A stretch of DNA of 64,000 nt from Thiomonas delicata (GCF_900088825.1 NZ_LT592170.1:1806109-1870108); one strand, 5' to 3'; positions 17,313 to 26,549 are shown, numbered from the stretch's first letter. Made by a program: numbers and translations. Notes: generated from the sequence alone by a model not told the origin.

Positions 17313-18029
17313 TTAGTGGCTGACGGAGCCCTGGGCCTGGACCTGCTCCGCGGCCTTGTCCGCGGCGCCCCCGCTTGATGGGTCCGGGCCTGGCGCTGCG
17401 GCCTGTGCCGGTGGCAGCGGATCGGCGGCGTGAGTGATCAAGCGGCGCGCGCCATCAAAGTGGCGCGCCCAGTAGGGATCGTCGAGTTTGCTGATCTGCA
17501 CGCTTTGACCCGGGCGCGGGGAGTGGACGAATTCGCCATTGCCGATGTAGATGCCGACATGGGAGAACGCGCGGCGCAGCGTGTTGAAAAACACCAAATC
17601 ACCAGGGCGCAACTGGCTTTCGGAAATTTTCTCGCCCTCGCGGCTTTGTTGCGCCGCGCTGTGGGGCAAGACGAGACCGAGAGTCTGCTGATAGACATGG
17701 CGCACGAAGCCCGAGCAATCAAACCCGGTGGAAGCATGATCGCCGCCATATTTGTAGCGCACACCTAGAAAACCCAGGGCGTTGACCACCAGATCCGAGG
17801 CGCGGGTCGAAACCTGCTGAACCAGGCCGTTCCGGGCAAGCCACTGCTGAAGGACATCACTTTTGCCGGAAGATGCCCCGGATACGTTCGAGGCTGCCGG
17901 CGAGCCCGCCTGCGCGGCGTTTGAGGCGTCCTCGCCAACTGGTTTGTTTTGCGCGCATGCCGCTGCCGAAGCCACCAGAACGGCAAGGCTCAAGATCAGT
18001 TTCAGCGAGTGCGCGTGAAAATCCTGCAT
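17313..18029 (-). CDS. Secreted NlpC/P60 family peptidoglycan endopeptidase
   Basis: The 238-residue protein starts with an export signal (about 1-25, hydrophobic LKLILSLAVLVASAAACA); Cys25 follows AAA, so a lipoprotein is possible but the lipobox is weak. After a low-complexity Ser/Ala stretch, residues 80-190 form an NlpC/P60 domain with Cys105 in FDCSGFV, His157 in FSHVGIYIG and His169 in EFVHSPR, the catalytic set of Spr/YdhO-like DL-endopeptidases that cut peptide cross-links of the cell wall. The tail from about 200 is Pro/Ala/Gln-rich. It is convergent with lpdA (37 bp) and divergent from acuI (129 bp). Confidence 0.9.
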   Translation of the reverse strand: MQDFHAHSLKLILSLAVLVASAAACAQNKPVGEDASNAAQAGSPAASNVSGASSGKSDVLQQWLARNGLVQQVSTRASDLVVNALGFLGVRYKYGGDHASTGFDCSGFVRHVYQQTLGLVLPHSAAQQSREGEKISESQLRPGDLVFFNTLRRAFSHVGIYIGNGEFVHSPRPGQSVQISKLDDPYWARHFDGARRLITHAADPLPPAQAAAPGPDPSSGGAADKAAEQVQAQGSVSH

Positions 18030-18158
18030 AACATGATCAACTTACCCTTTCCGGCGCGGGACTGTCAACCTTTGCACGAACCTGGCTTGTCCTCGTGCCT
18101 GCATGGCGCGCCGCGCTGAACTAGGCTCGCGACAGAACAAATCCGATGGAGACCGACA

Positions 18159-19136
<978 letters not shown>

Positions 19137-19219
19137 GCCCGCCGAAACGGATGGAGCATGGCGCGCTCGCAAGGATCCATGGCATCCATGGCGGGCCTTT
19201 GTGAAGCAATTGTTCACCA

Positions 19220-19239
19220 TTGACTAGGGAAAATCCTAG
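19220..19239 (+). promoter_or_regulatory. Inverted repeat with -35-like element upstream of soxR
   Basis: TTGACT (19220-19225) overlaps CTAGG (19224-19228) and CCTAG (19235-19239), a 5-bp-arm inverted repeat with a 6-bp AT-rich spacer. No good -10 sits 16-18 bp beyond TTGACT; TACAAT at 19272-19277 is the best -10-like hexamer in the region but has only a poor -35. The other bases of the 169-bp space from 19137 hold a tandem 9-bp repeat (ATCCATGGC at 19175 and 19184) and nothing else I can name. Confidence 0.3.
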
Positions 19240-19286
19240 GCGCGCCGTCTAGACTCATAGGTCCACTTCCCTACAATCATAAGTGC

Positions 19287-19300
19287 TTGCTTATAAGCAA
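19287..19300 (+). promoter_or_regulatory. 14-bp perfect palindrome, candidate SoxR operator
   Basis: TTGCTTATAAGCAA is its own reverse complement and ends 5 bp before the ATG of the ArsR-family gene. An overlapping pair ATAAG (19279-19283) and CTTAT (19290-19294) adds a second symmetric element. ArsR-family repressors usually bind such AT-centred palindromes in their own promoter region, so this is a likely autoregulatory operator for the sox cluster. Confidence 0.6.
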
Positions 19301-19305
19301 ATTCA

Positions 19306-19698
19306 ATGACCGCGCAACTTACGTCCCTGCCACTATTGAACACCGATGCCGAAGATGATGAAGACGCCGAGCGCGTGTTCATTCTTGCGGCGGAATTGTT
19401 CGGCGTCCTTGCCACGCCATTACGCCTTCGCATCCTGAACGCGATCTGCAATCAGGAAAGAGGTGTGGGCGAGATCATGGAAGTGGTCGAATCCACCCAG
19501 CCCAACGTGTCCCAGCATCTCAAGGTGCTGTACCAGGCCGGCATCGTGGCCAAGAGGCGTGTGGGTAACCAGGTTTATTACCGGGTGCAGAGTGAGAAGG
19601 CGGTGCAGTTATGCCGCACGGTTTGCACCCAAATTGCCATCGAGCTGGACGATCCAGAGTCCGTTTCCCAATCAGAGCGCTTGGCTCGGCGCATTTAG
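19306..19698 (+). CDS. soxR: ArsR-family transcriptional regulator of the sox cluster
   Basis: A 130-residue winged-helix regulator of the ArsR/SmtB family (not the MerR-type redox SoxR). Residues 36-95 show the family core PLRLRILNAICNQE, VVESTQPNVSQHLKVLYQAGIV with the recognition helix, and KRRVGNQVYYRV as the wing. Cys48 in the early helix and Cys103 or Cys107 in the last helix match the positions of the paired cysteines of persulfide sensors SqrR and BigR, while the CxC metal site of ArsR is absent. This suggests sensing of reactive sulfur, with release of the sox promoter when the disulfide or polysulfide forms. The gene is 21 bp upstream of soxC on the same strand. Confidence 0.88.
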   Translation: MTAQLTSLPLLNTDAEDDEDAERVFILAAELFGVLATPLRLRILNAICNQERGVGEIMEVVESTQPNVSQHLKVLYQAGIVAKRRVGNQVYYRVQSEKAVQLCRTVCTQIAIELDDPESVSQSERLARRI

Positions 19699-19719
19699 CA
19701 TTTACCAGCGAGTACGAGG

Positions 19720-21099
19720 ATGAGTGACTACAGCAAAAGGCTAGGCCGGTTGCGTCCTGCACCGGAAAACTTCCTGACTGCCGAGCAGATCGCGCAGGTT
19801 CAGGGCGGCCGTCGCGATTTTCTGCGCCGGGCGTTCACCGCGGCCAGTGCCGCCATGGTGACTGGGGGTGCCGCAAACGCTTACGCCGAGGACCGCAAGG
19901 ACTGGGTTGGCGACAAGGGCAGCAAATTCATTCTGGACAAGCCCGAGTGGGGAACCACGCTGGGTAAGCCGGTGGATGAGCCGCCCTATGGCATGCCTTC
20001 CAAGTACGAGGCCAATCTGGTGCGCCGCATCAGTCCTGGCCTTTCGGCGGTGAATCAGGCCAACGTGGCGTTCGCGCCGCTGCAGGGGATGTTCGGCATC
20101 ATCACGCCCTCCGGCCTGCATTTCAACCGCTCGCACCAGGGCTGGTATGACATCGACCCGGCGCAGCATCGCCTGATGGTGATGGGCGAGAAGGGCCTGG
20201 TCAAGAACCCCAAGGTCTATACCGTGGGCGACATCATGCGCATGCAGCCGGTGTCCCGCATCCATTTCATCGAGTGCGGCGCGAACAGCGCCATGGAGTG
20301 GGGCAACGTGTCTGTGCCCACCGTGCAATACACGCACGGCATGGTGTCGTGCAGCGAGTTCACCGGCGTGCCGCTGATCAAGCTGCTCGAAGATTGCGGC
20401 GCCGACCTCAAGGGCGTGCGTTTCATCATGGCCGAGGGGGCCGATGGGTCGCACGAAAACCGCACCATCCCGATGTCTCTGGTGATCTCCGGGGAAGTGT
20501 TGGTCGCTTACGGGCAAAACGGCGAAATGCTGCGTCCCGAGAACGGCTACCCACTGCGCCTTGTCGTCCCTGGCGTGGAAGGCGTGTCGCAAATCAAGTA
20601 TCTGCGCCGCATCAAGCTTGGCACTTCGCCTTTTGCCACGAAGGACGAGGTGTTGGGCTATGTCGATCTGATGCCGGACGGCAAGTTGCGCCAGTACACG
20701 TCGATCATGGAATGCAAGTCCGTCATCACTTCGCCTTCCGGCGGCCAGGTCCTGATGGACAAGGGCGTCTACAACGTCACCGGCCTGGCCTGGTCCGGCC
20801 GCGGCAAGATCAAGCGCGTCGACGTGTCCTTCGACGGTGGTGTGAGCTGGCAGCAGGCCCGACTCGAGGGCCCGATCCAGAACAAGGCGCTGACCCGTTT
20901 CAACATTCCCTGGGTGTGGAATGGCAAGGGTGCTTTCCTGCAAAGCCGCGCTGTCGACGAAACCGGCATGGTGCAGCCCACCTATCAGGAAATGCGCAAA
21001 GTCCGTGGCACGCGTTCGGTGTACCACAACAATTCCATCCAAACTTGGCAAGTTGAAGAAACTGGAGATGTTCGCAATGTCCAACTCGCGAATTCGTAA
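19720..21099 (+). CDS. soxC: SoxC, sulfane dehydrogenase molybdopterin subunit
   Basis: Molybdenum subunit of the periplasmic Sox(CD)2 sulfane dehydrogenase, which oxidises the outer sulfur bound to SoxY with release of six electrons. The 459-residue protein has a Tat signal with twin arginines at 31-32 (GGRRDFLRRAF) and a hydrophobic Ala-rich segment to about 56. Cys186 in HFIECGANS is the molybdenum ligand of the sulfite oxidase family; VSCSEFTGVPL and EGADGSHE follow, and the last 110 residues form the dimerisation domain (VDVSFDGGVSW). Presence of soxCD means thiosulfate can be taken fully to sulfate without sulfur globules. soxD overlaps its 3' end. Confidence 0.96.
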   Translation: MSDYSKRLGRLRPAPENFLTAEQIAQVQGGRRDFLRRAFTAASAAMVTGGAANAYAEDRKDWVGDKGSKFILDKPEWGTTLGKPVDEPPYGMPSKYEANLVRRISPGLSAVNQANVAFAPLQGMFGIITPSGLHFNRSHQGWYDIDPAQHRLMVMGEKGLVKNPKVYTVGDIMRMQPVSRIHFIECGANSAMEWGNVSVPTVQYTHGMVSCSEFTGVPLIKLLEDCGADLKGVRFIMAEGADGSHENRTIPMSLVISGEVLVAYGQNGEMLRPENGYPLRLVVPGVEGVSQIKYLRRIKLGTSPFATKDEVLGYVDLMPDGKLRQYTSIMECKSVITSPSGGQVLMDKGVYNVTGLAWSGRGKIKRVDVSFDGGVSWQQARLEGPIQNKALTRFNIPWVWNGKGAFLQSRAVDETGMVQPTYQEMRKVRGTRSVYHNNSIQTWQVEETGDVRNVQLANS

Positions 21100-22153
21100 G
21101 GCCGCCGTTGCGGCAGCTCTCGGCCTGGCCTTTTCGGCGGCCTGGGGAGCAAATCTGGGGGCCACGCTGGGCCGTGGCGCAACGCCGGATGAAATCAAGG
21201 CGTGGAATATCGACGTAAGGCCCGATTTCCAGGGTCTGCCGCAAGGGCAGGGCACGGTGGCCGAAGGCACCAAGCTGTGGGAATCGACATGCGCTTCCTG
21301 TCACGGGGATTTCGCCGATTCCAACGCCGTATTCCCGCCCATCGTCGGCGCCTACCAGGCGTCCAAGCAGGACATCGCCACGGGACGCGTGGCCAAGCTG
21401 GCCAACGTGACCGATGGCGGCGGCACATCCATCGAGAAGCTCTCGACCCTGTCGACGCTCTTCGACTATATCCACCGCGCGATGCCTTGGAATGCACCGG
21501 ACACGCTGACCTGGAACCAAACATATTCCCTGGTCGCCTACTTGCTGAATTTGGCGAATGTCGTGCCGGCCAACTTCACCCTCACCCGCGACAACGTCCA
21601 GCAGGTTCAGGATATGCTGCCGAACCGCAATGGCATGACCTGGAACCATGGGATGTGGCCCGGCAAGGAAATCGGCAATGGTGGTATCCCCGATACCCAC
21701 AATGTCGAGTGCATGAAAAACTGCGCCGCTAAGCCGAAGGTCGACTCATTCATCCCCGAGTACGCCATGAACACCTGGGGAAACTTGGCAGACGAAACTC
21801 GCCCCTGGGGTCCGATCCGCGGTCAGGTCACGCTGTCGAAAGCTGAGTTGAAGAAGATCGACGAAAAGAAGCAGGCGGCTGCCAGCGATCCGAATGCCAA
21901 GGTCGTTTCCCTGATCAAGGCCAACGGTTGCATCGCTTGCCATAGTTTCGGCGACAACAAGGTGGTGGGGCCGGGCTACCAGGAAATTGCCAAGCGCTAT
22001 GCTGGCAAGAAGGACATGGTGGCCGAGTTGACTGGCCGAATCATGAAGGGCGGTTCGGGTGTATGGGGGAGTATCCCCATGCCCCCGCAGAGTATCAGTG
22101 AAGCTGATGCGAAGATGATCGCAACCTGGGTTGTAGACGGAGCGAAGCAGTAA
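21077..22153 (+). CDS. soxD: SoxD, diheme cytochrome c subunit of sulfane dehydrogenase
   Basis: Electron-accepting partner of SoxC. The 358-residue protein begins with a Sec signal (RKAAVAAALGLAFSAAWGA, cleavage near residue 25) and contains two c-type heme sites, CASCH (72-76) and CIACH (285-289), as in other SoxD proteins. Two further cysteines, ECMKNC at 211-216, are not heme motifs. The ATG at 21077 is 9 bases from GGAG (21064-21067); ATG 21068 is in frame but directly abuts that site. The start overlaps soxC by 23 bp, which fits coupled translation of the two subunits. Confidence 0.94.
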   Translation: MSNSRIRKAAVAAALGLAFSAAWGANLGATLGRGATPDEIKAWNIDVRPDFQGLPQGQGTVAEGTKLWESTCASCHGDFADSNAVFPPIVGAYQASKQDIATGRVAKLANVTDGGGTSIEKLSTLSTLFDYIHRAMPWNAPDTLTWNQTYSLVAYLLNLANVVPANFTLTRDNVQQVQDMLPNRNGMTWNHGMWPGKEIGNGGIPDTHNVECMKNCAAKPKVDSFIPEYAMNTWGNLADETRPWGPIRGQVTLSKAELKKIDEKKQAAASDPNAKVVSLIKANGCIACHSFGDNKVVGPGYQEIAKRYAGKKDMVAELTGRIMKGGSGVWGSIPMPPQSISEADAKMIATWVVDGAKQ

Positions 22154-22229
22154 AGCGTTAATCCCCAGTGGTCGATCCACGCAGGCAAGCCTTTCTGTTA
22201 CGCATTTTCATTTTGAGGAGCATAGTCGT

Positions 22230-22703
22230 ATGAATCAATCACGTCGTCAGGTCATGCAGCTGGGTGCTGGTGCGACCGTTGTGGGTCTGGCCGCCACGGC
22301 TGGGCTTCTGCCCGTTACCGCCCAGGCGGCCGACGCCCCGGGCTGGAATCCCAAGCTGTTCGAAGCCAAGACGCTGGATGAAGTCGCCAAAATCCTTGGC
22401 GCTACGCCCACCGAAAGCACCGATGTTTCCATCATCGGTCCGGACATCGCCGAGAACGGCGCGGTCGTGCCGGTCGGTGTGAAGTCCACCGCCGCGGGTG
22501 TCAGCATGATCGGCATTGTGGTGCAAAAGAATCCCACCGCATTGGTCGCGACCTTCAACACCAAGGATGGCGCCGAACCGAATGTGGCGACCCGCATCAA
22601 GATGGCACAAACCTCCCACGTCTACGCCGTGGCCAAGGCTGGTGACAAGCTGCTGTTCAACAAGAAGGAAATCAAGGTCACCCTCGGTGGCTGCGGCGGC
22701 TGA
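22230..22703 (+). CDS. soxY: SoxY, sulfur-carrier subunit
   Basis: Carries the sulfur substrate covalently on a C-terminal cysteine during thiosulfate oxidation. The 157-residue protein ends in GGCGG with Cys155 as the carrier residue, the defining SoxY feature. Residues 4-34 are a Tat-type signal (SRRQVMQLGAGATVVGLAA) through which the SoxYZ pair is exported. The mature part is an immunoglobulin-like fold typical of SoxY (VPVGVKSTAAGVSMIGIVV). TTGAGGAG at 22213-22220 is the ribosome-binding site. soxZ, encoding its partner, follows after 45 bp. Confidence 0.96.
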   Translation: MNQSRRQVMQLGAGATVVGLAATAGLLPVTAQAADAPGWNPKLFEAKTLDEVAKILGATPTESTDVSIIGPDIAENGAVVPVGVKSTAAGVSMIGIVVQKNPTALVATFNTKDGAEPNVATRIKMAQTSHVYAVAKAGDKLLFNKKEIKVTLGGCGG

Positions 22704-22748
22704 ACGGCCTTTCCTACTTCGGTTTTCTAGACTTTATTGGAGTTCAAT

Positions 22749-23060
22749 ATGCCAAATCCGATGCGCATGCGCGCCAACGTCGAAGGCGATGCTGTGATTG
22801 TTCGTGTCCTGATGACCCACCCCGAGGACACCGGCCTGATGAAGGGCCCCGACGGGAAAATCATCCCCGCCCATTTCATTCAATCCGTCATTTGCAAGAA
22901 CAACGACAAAACCGTCATGACTTGCGATTGGGGCACCGCCATTTCCAAGAATCCGTTCCTGGAATTCCGCTTCAAGGGCGGCAAGTCGGGTGACAAGGTG
23001 TCTGTGACCTGGCTGGACAACAAGGGCGAAACCCAGACTGACAGCACCACAGTGTCCTGA
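22749..23060 (+). CDS. soxZ: SoxZ, partner of the sulfur carrier SoxY
   Basis: Forms the SoxYZ heterodimer. The 103-residue protein has no signal peptide, as usual for SoxZ, which rides out with SoxY through the Tat system. Recognisable segments are VLMTHPEDTG near residue 23, PAHFIQSV, and KGGKSGDKVSVTWLDNKGE near the C terminus. The ATG at 22749 is 10 bases from TTGGAG; a TTG at 22737 in frame lies within that site and is rejected. Confidence 0.95.
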   Translation: MPNPMRMRANVEGDAVIVRVLMTHPEDTGLMKGPDGKIIPAHFIQSVICKNNDKTVMTCDWGTAISKNPFLEFRFKGGKSGDKVSVTWLDNKGETQTDSTTVS

Positions 23061-23125
23061 AGTTCCCGCTTCTGAAGTTCACGCCTCATTTGTTTGATGC
23101 AGTACGCACTGTTCGCGAGGAGACC

Positions 23126-23962
23126 ATGAGACTACGACTAAAAAATTTCGCAGCACTGGCCGGGATGACGCTTCCCGCCCTGATGCTGATCGGGGCCGGG
23201 ATGCATTACGCCCAAGCCGCTTCCGTAACCCAGGAAGGCAATGCCTACCTGCAGCTGATGAACGAGATGGGTGGTAACCCCGCCGATTTCAACATCGACG
23301 ACGGCAAGAAGCTGTGGAGCGAAAAGCGCGGCCCGAAAAATGCTTCTCTCGAACAGTGCAATCTCGGCCTCGGCCCTGGTGTCGTGAAGGGCGCCTATGC
23401 CCAACTGCCGCGCTACTTCCCGGATACCGGCAAGGTGCAGGATCTTGAGTCCCGTTTGGTGACTTGCGAGGAGACTCTTCAAGGATTCACTCCCAAACAG
23501 GCGGATGCTGATCATTTCGCCAAGGAAGGCGGCAACGCTTCACCGCTGGAGAACATCGCCATGTATGTGGCGCATGAATCCGACGGCATGAAGATCGCCA
23601 TTCCGCAAAATACCGAGCAGGAAAAGCTTTCGTATGAGAACGGCAAAAAGCTGTTTTTCTACCGCGCCGGCCCGTTCAGTTTTTCCTGTGCCGCCTGCCA
23701 CTCGGAAAGCGGCAAGCGCATCAAGATTTCAGCGCTGCCCAATCTGACCAATAGCGAAGCGGCTGTTTCCTATGCCACTTGGCCTGCCTACCCCAACTCC
23801 CAAGGTGTTGCTCGCACGCTTGAATGGCGCATGCTGGCTTGCATGCGTCAACAACGTTGGCCGGCGCCCAAGTTCACATCCAATGCGGTGATCGACTTGA
23901 TCACTTATATGGGTGTCAACTCGAATGGCGCCACGCTCCATACGCCGACCTTCAAGCGCTAA
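23126..23962 (+). CDS. soxA: SoxA, c-type cytochrome of the SoxAX complex
   Basis: Couples thiosulfate to the SoxY cysteine with electron release. The 278-residue protein has a Sec signal (residues 1-32) and one heme motif, CAACH at 188-192. The N-terminal half keeps Cys78 and Cys114, where diheme SoxA proteins have a second heme, but no CxxCH; these are the two cysteines that form a disulfide in monoheme SoxA. Cys239 in MLACMRQQRWP is the residue that becomes the cysteine-persulfide heme ligand. ATG 23126 follows GAGGAG; a start at 23090 would add 12 residues across that site. soxX follows after 16 bp. Confidence 0.95.
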   Translation: MRLRLKNFAALAGMTLPALMLIGAGMHYAQAASVTQEGNAYLQLMNEMGGNPADFNIDDGKKLWSEKRGPKNASLEQCNLGLGPGVVKGAYAQLPRYFPDTGKVQDLESRLVTCEETLQGFTPKQADADHFAKEGGNASPLENIAMYVAHESDGMKIAIPQNTEQEKLSYENGKKLFFYRAGPFSFSCAACHSESGKRIKISALPNLTNSEAAVSYATWPAYPNSQGVARTLEWRMLACMRQQRWPAPKFTSNAVIDLITYMGVNSNGATLHTPTFKR

Positions 23963-23978
23963 AAGAGGAGACGACGAC

Positions 23979-24629
23979 ATGAAAAAAATTGTTCTATTGG
24001 CGATGACGGCTGTCAGCGCCGCTGTGCTGAGCGGCTGTGCGGGAATGGATAAATCCGCTTCGGCAAATGGTGGCGACCCTTTTGCCACCGCATCGTTTCA
24101 AAAAATTCTCAAGGACGACTTTGTCAGCAAGGGCCAGGCCAGCGTGGATCGCCTGAAGCAAACCCAGCATCAGTACGAGTGTTCCAAGTACGAGTATCTG
24201 GGCAAGCCCATGCCGGCCGACCTGCAGAAGAAGTTGGAACAGGATGCGATGAGCAAGGTGGTTTATCCAAAGGACGGCCAGTACCTGGGCGACTGGAAGG
24301 CCGGCCTAAAAATCGCTGAAGATGGCAAAGGCATGCAGTGGAGCGACAAGCCCGGCTCGCCCAATGGTGGCAATTGCCTGGCTTGCCACAAGATGATCGC
24401 CAATGATCCTTCCCAGGGCAATATCGGCCCCGAGCTTTACCACTACGCGAAGCTGCGTGGCAACAGCGAAGCCGTTCTGAAGTACACCTGGCAGCGTATC
24501 TATGATTCCGAAGCGTTCAATGCCTGCAGCTATATGCCGCCTTTCGGCGCGCACAAGATTCTGACCGAGCAGCAGATGAAGGACGTGATGGCGCTGCTGA
24601 TGGATCCGGATTCTCCTGTCAACAAATAA
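23979..24629 (+). CDS. soxX: SoxX, lipoprotein-type c-type cytochrome
   Basis: Electron acceptor half of SoxAX. The 216-residue product is larger than the 120-150 of many SoxX proteins: residues 34-120 form an N-terminal helical extension before the cytochrome. The signal ends in LSGC with Cys20, a clear lipobox, so the protein is probably membrane-anchored. One heme site, CLACH (133-137), is followed by Met186 in YMPPFG as the sixth ligand. ATG 23979 follows GAGGAG. An intrinsic-terminator-like hairpin lies 51 bp after the stop, before soxB. Confidence 0.93.
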   Translation: MKKIVLLAMTAVSAAVLSGCAGMDKSASANGGDPFATASFQKILKDDFVSKGQASVDRLKQTQHQYECSKYEYLGKPMPADLQKKLEQDAMSKVVYPKDGQYLGDWKAGLKIAEDGKGMQWSDKPGSPNGGNCLACHKMIANDPSQGNIGPELYHYAKLRGNSEAVLKYTWQRIYDSEAFNACSYMPPFGAHKILTEQQMKDVMALLMDPDSPVNK

Positions 24630-24680
24630 TTGATTGTTTGTATCTAGGCTGGTCGACAGCCGATTAGCCGAGTCTGACCT

Positions 24681-24720
24681 GCCCGCCTCATCGTTGCCGA
24701 TCGGCGGGCTTTTTCTTTTT
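24681..24720 (+). terminator. Terminator-like hairpin between soxX and soxB
   Basis: GCCCGCC (24681-24687) pairs with GGCGGGC (24703-24709), with an inner stem ATCG (24690-24693)/CGAT (24698-24701), followed by TTTTTCTTTTT (24710-24720). This is a textbook intrinsic terminator, yet soxB starts 12 bp later on the same strand. It must be partial, regulated, or paired with a separate soxB promoter. Confidence 0.75.
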
Positions 24721-24732
24721 CAAGGACCCACA

Positions 24733-26469
24733 ATGAGCATCTCCCGCCGCGAATTTCTCAGTGTTTTGGCTGCCGCAGGCGTCAGCGGATTTCCGATGAT
24801 GCGTGAAGCCAGTGCAGCCGAGGTGGATCAGCTGTACAACCCACCCGTGACGGGAAATGTGCATTTCCTGCATATGACCGACAGTCATGCGCATTTGCAG
24901 CCGGTCTACTTCCGTGAGCCGAACGTCAACATCGGCGTGGCCAGCATGGAAGGTCATCTGCCGCATTTGGTGGGGGCGAACTATCTCAAGCGCGTGGGTT
25001 TCAAGCCCAATACGCGCGAGTCCTATGCGTTCACCTATCTCGATTTCGTGCGCGCCGGCAAGCAGTACGGCAAGATGGGCGGCTATGCGCATATCGCCAC
25101 CTTGGTGAAGAAACTCAAGGCCTCCCGCCCCGGCGCGCTGCTGCTCGATGGCGGCGATACGTGGCAAGGCACGGGACTGTCGCTGTGGACCAAGGGCCAG
25201 GACATGGTCGACGCGCAGCTCCAGCTCGGCGTGGACGTGATGACTGCCCACTGGGAGTTCACCTATGGGCAGGACCGCGTGAAGGAAATCGTGTCCAAGG
25301 ATTTCAAGGGCAAGATCGACTTCGTGGCGCAGAACGTGAAGACCGCCGACTTCGGCGACCCGGTATTCCCGAACTACGTGATGAAGCAGATGAACGGCGT
25401 GCAGGTCGCCATCATCGGCCAGGCCTTTCCCTACACCCCGATTGCGAATCCCGCTTATCTGATTCCCGACTGGACCTTCGGCATCGACACCGACCACATG
25501 CAAAAGGTGGTGAACGAGGTCAAGAAGAAGGGAGCGCAGTTGGTTGTCGTCATCTCGCACAACGGTATGGACGTGGACCGCAAGATGGCTTCGCTGGTCG
25601 AAGGCATCGATTGCATCTTTGGCGGCCACACGCACGACGGCGAGGCCGTCGCGGTCGAGGTGCGCCGGCCTTCCGGCGGCATGACCCTGGTGACGAATGC
25701 GGGCTCGCATGGCAAATTCCTCGCGGTGATGGATTTCGATGTGCGGGGCGGCAAGATGGCGGGCTATAAGTACCGGCTGCTGCCCGTGTTTTCCGAGCTG
25801 CTCCCGGCCGATGCCGACATGACGGCGCTGATCAAGAAGCACCGCGCACCGTACGAAAGCAAGATGAACGAGGTGCTCGCCCATACCGAAGGCGTGTTGT
25901 ACCGCCGAGGCAATTTCAACGGCACCTGGGATCAACTCGTGGTCGATGCCATGCTCGCCGTGCGCGGCGGCGACCTGGCGTTCTCGCCGGGCTTCCGCTG
26001 GGGCGGCAGCCTGCTTCCGGGCGAACCCATTACCCGTGAGGCCATGATGACCCAGCTGGCCATCACCTATCCGTACTGCACGCTTTCGGACATGACCGGC
26101 GAAACCGTGAAGGCCGTGATGGAGGACGTCTGCGACAACCTGTTCAACCCCGATCCCTACTACCAGCAGGGCGGTGACATGGTTCGCCTGGGGGCGCTGG
26201 AGTACACGTGCGCGCCCAATGAGAAAATGGGCAACCGCATCCAGGACATGCGCCTGGGAGGCAAGCCGCTCGATCCGAAGAAGACCTACAAGGTGGCCGG
26301 CTGGGCACCCGTGCAGCAAGCTTCGGCCAACGCCAGCAATCCGCCGATCTGGGACATCGTGGAGGAATACCTCAAGCACCAGAAGGTCATCAAGCCGCTC
26401 AAGCCCAACGAGCCCAAGCTGATCGGTGTGAAAGGCAATCCTGGGTTGGCGCAGTACAACAAATTCTGA
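24733..26469 (+). CDS. soxB: SoxB, thiosulfohydrolase
   Basis: Dimanganese hydrolase that releases sulfate from SoxY-bound thiosulfonate in the periplasm. The 578-residue protein opens with a Tat signal (SRREFLSVLAAAG, residues 4-16). It belongs to the 5'-nucleotidase metallophosphatase fold: Asp50 and His52 in HMTDSHAHLQP, LLLDGGDTWQGTG, AHWEFTYGQ (where nucleotidases have GNHEF), SHNGMD, and GGHTHD. The C-terminal domain (DLAFSPGFRWGGSLLPG) shapes the SoxY-binding cleft. ATG 24733 follows AAGGA; an in-frame start at 24634 would run through the terminator and lack the Tat signal at the N terminus. Confidence 0.96.
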   Translation: MSISRREFLSVLAAAGVSGFPMMREASAAEVDQLYNPPVTGNVHFLHMTDSHAHLQPVYFREPNVNIGVASMEGHLPHLVGANYLKRVGFKPNTRESYAFTYLDFVRAGKQYGKMGGYAHIATLVKKLKASRPGALLLDGGDTWQGTGLSLWTKGQDMVDAQLQLGVDVMTAHWEFTYGQDRVKEIVSKDFKGKIDFVAQNVKTADFGDPVFPNYVMKQMNGVQVAIIGQAFPYTPIANPAYLIPDWTFGIDTDHMQKVVNEVKKKGAQLVVVISHNGMDVDRKMASLVEGIDCIFGGHTHDGEAVAVEVRRPSGGMTLVTNAGSHGKFLAVMDFDVRGGKMAGYKYRLLPVFSELLPADADMTALIKKHRAPYESKMNEVLAHTEGVLYRRGNFNGTWDQLVVDAMLAVRGGDLAFSPGFRWGGSLLPGEPITREAMMTQLAITYPYCTLSDMTGETVKAVMEDVCDNLFNPDPYYQQGGDMVRLGALEYTCAPNEKMGNRIQDMRLGGKPLDPKKTYKVAGWAPVQQASANASNPPIWDIVEEYLKHQKVIKPLKPNEPKLIGVKGNPGLAQYNKF

Positions 26470-26491
26470 GATCCGGGCTGAAGCTTGCGTT

Positions 26492-26512
26492 CCTGCCGCT
26501 CAGGGCGGCAGG
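26492..26512 (+). terminator. Stem-loop after soxB
   Basis: CCTGCCGC (26492-26499) pairs with GCGGCAGG (26505-26512) around TCAGG. It has no T-run and directly precedes the stronger terminator, so it may act as an RNA 3'-end stabiliser. Confidence 0.5.
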
Positions 26513-26517
26513 GTAGG

Positions 26518-26549
26518 AAGGGTTGGAAGCAATTCCAGCCCTTTTTTTT
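26518..26549 (+). terminator. Intrinsic terminator of the sox operon
   Basis: AAGGGTTGGAA (26518-26528) pairs with TTCCAGCCCTT (26533-26543) around GCAA with one mismatch, and the run of eight Ts (26542-26549) follows. It closes transcription after soxB. Confidence 0.9.

Noticed and set aside
19175-19192. Tandem 9-bp repeat ATCCATGGC
   Set aside because: Two short copies are within chance and show no link to a promoter element.
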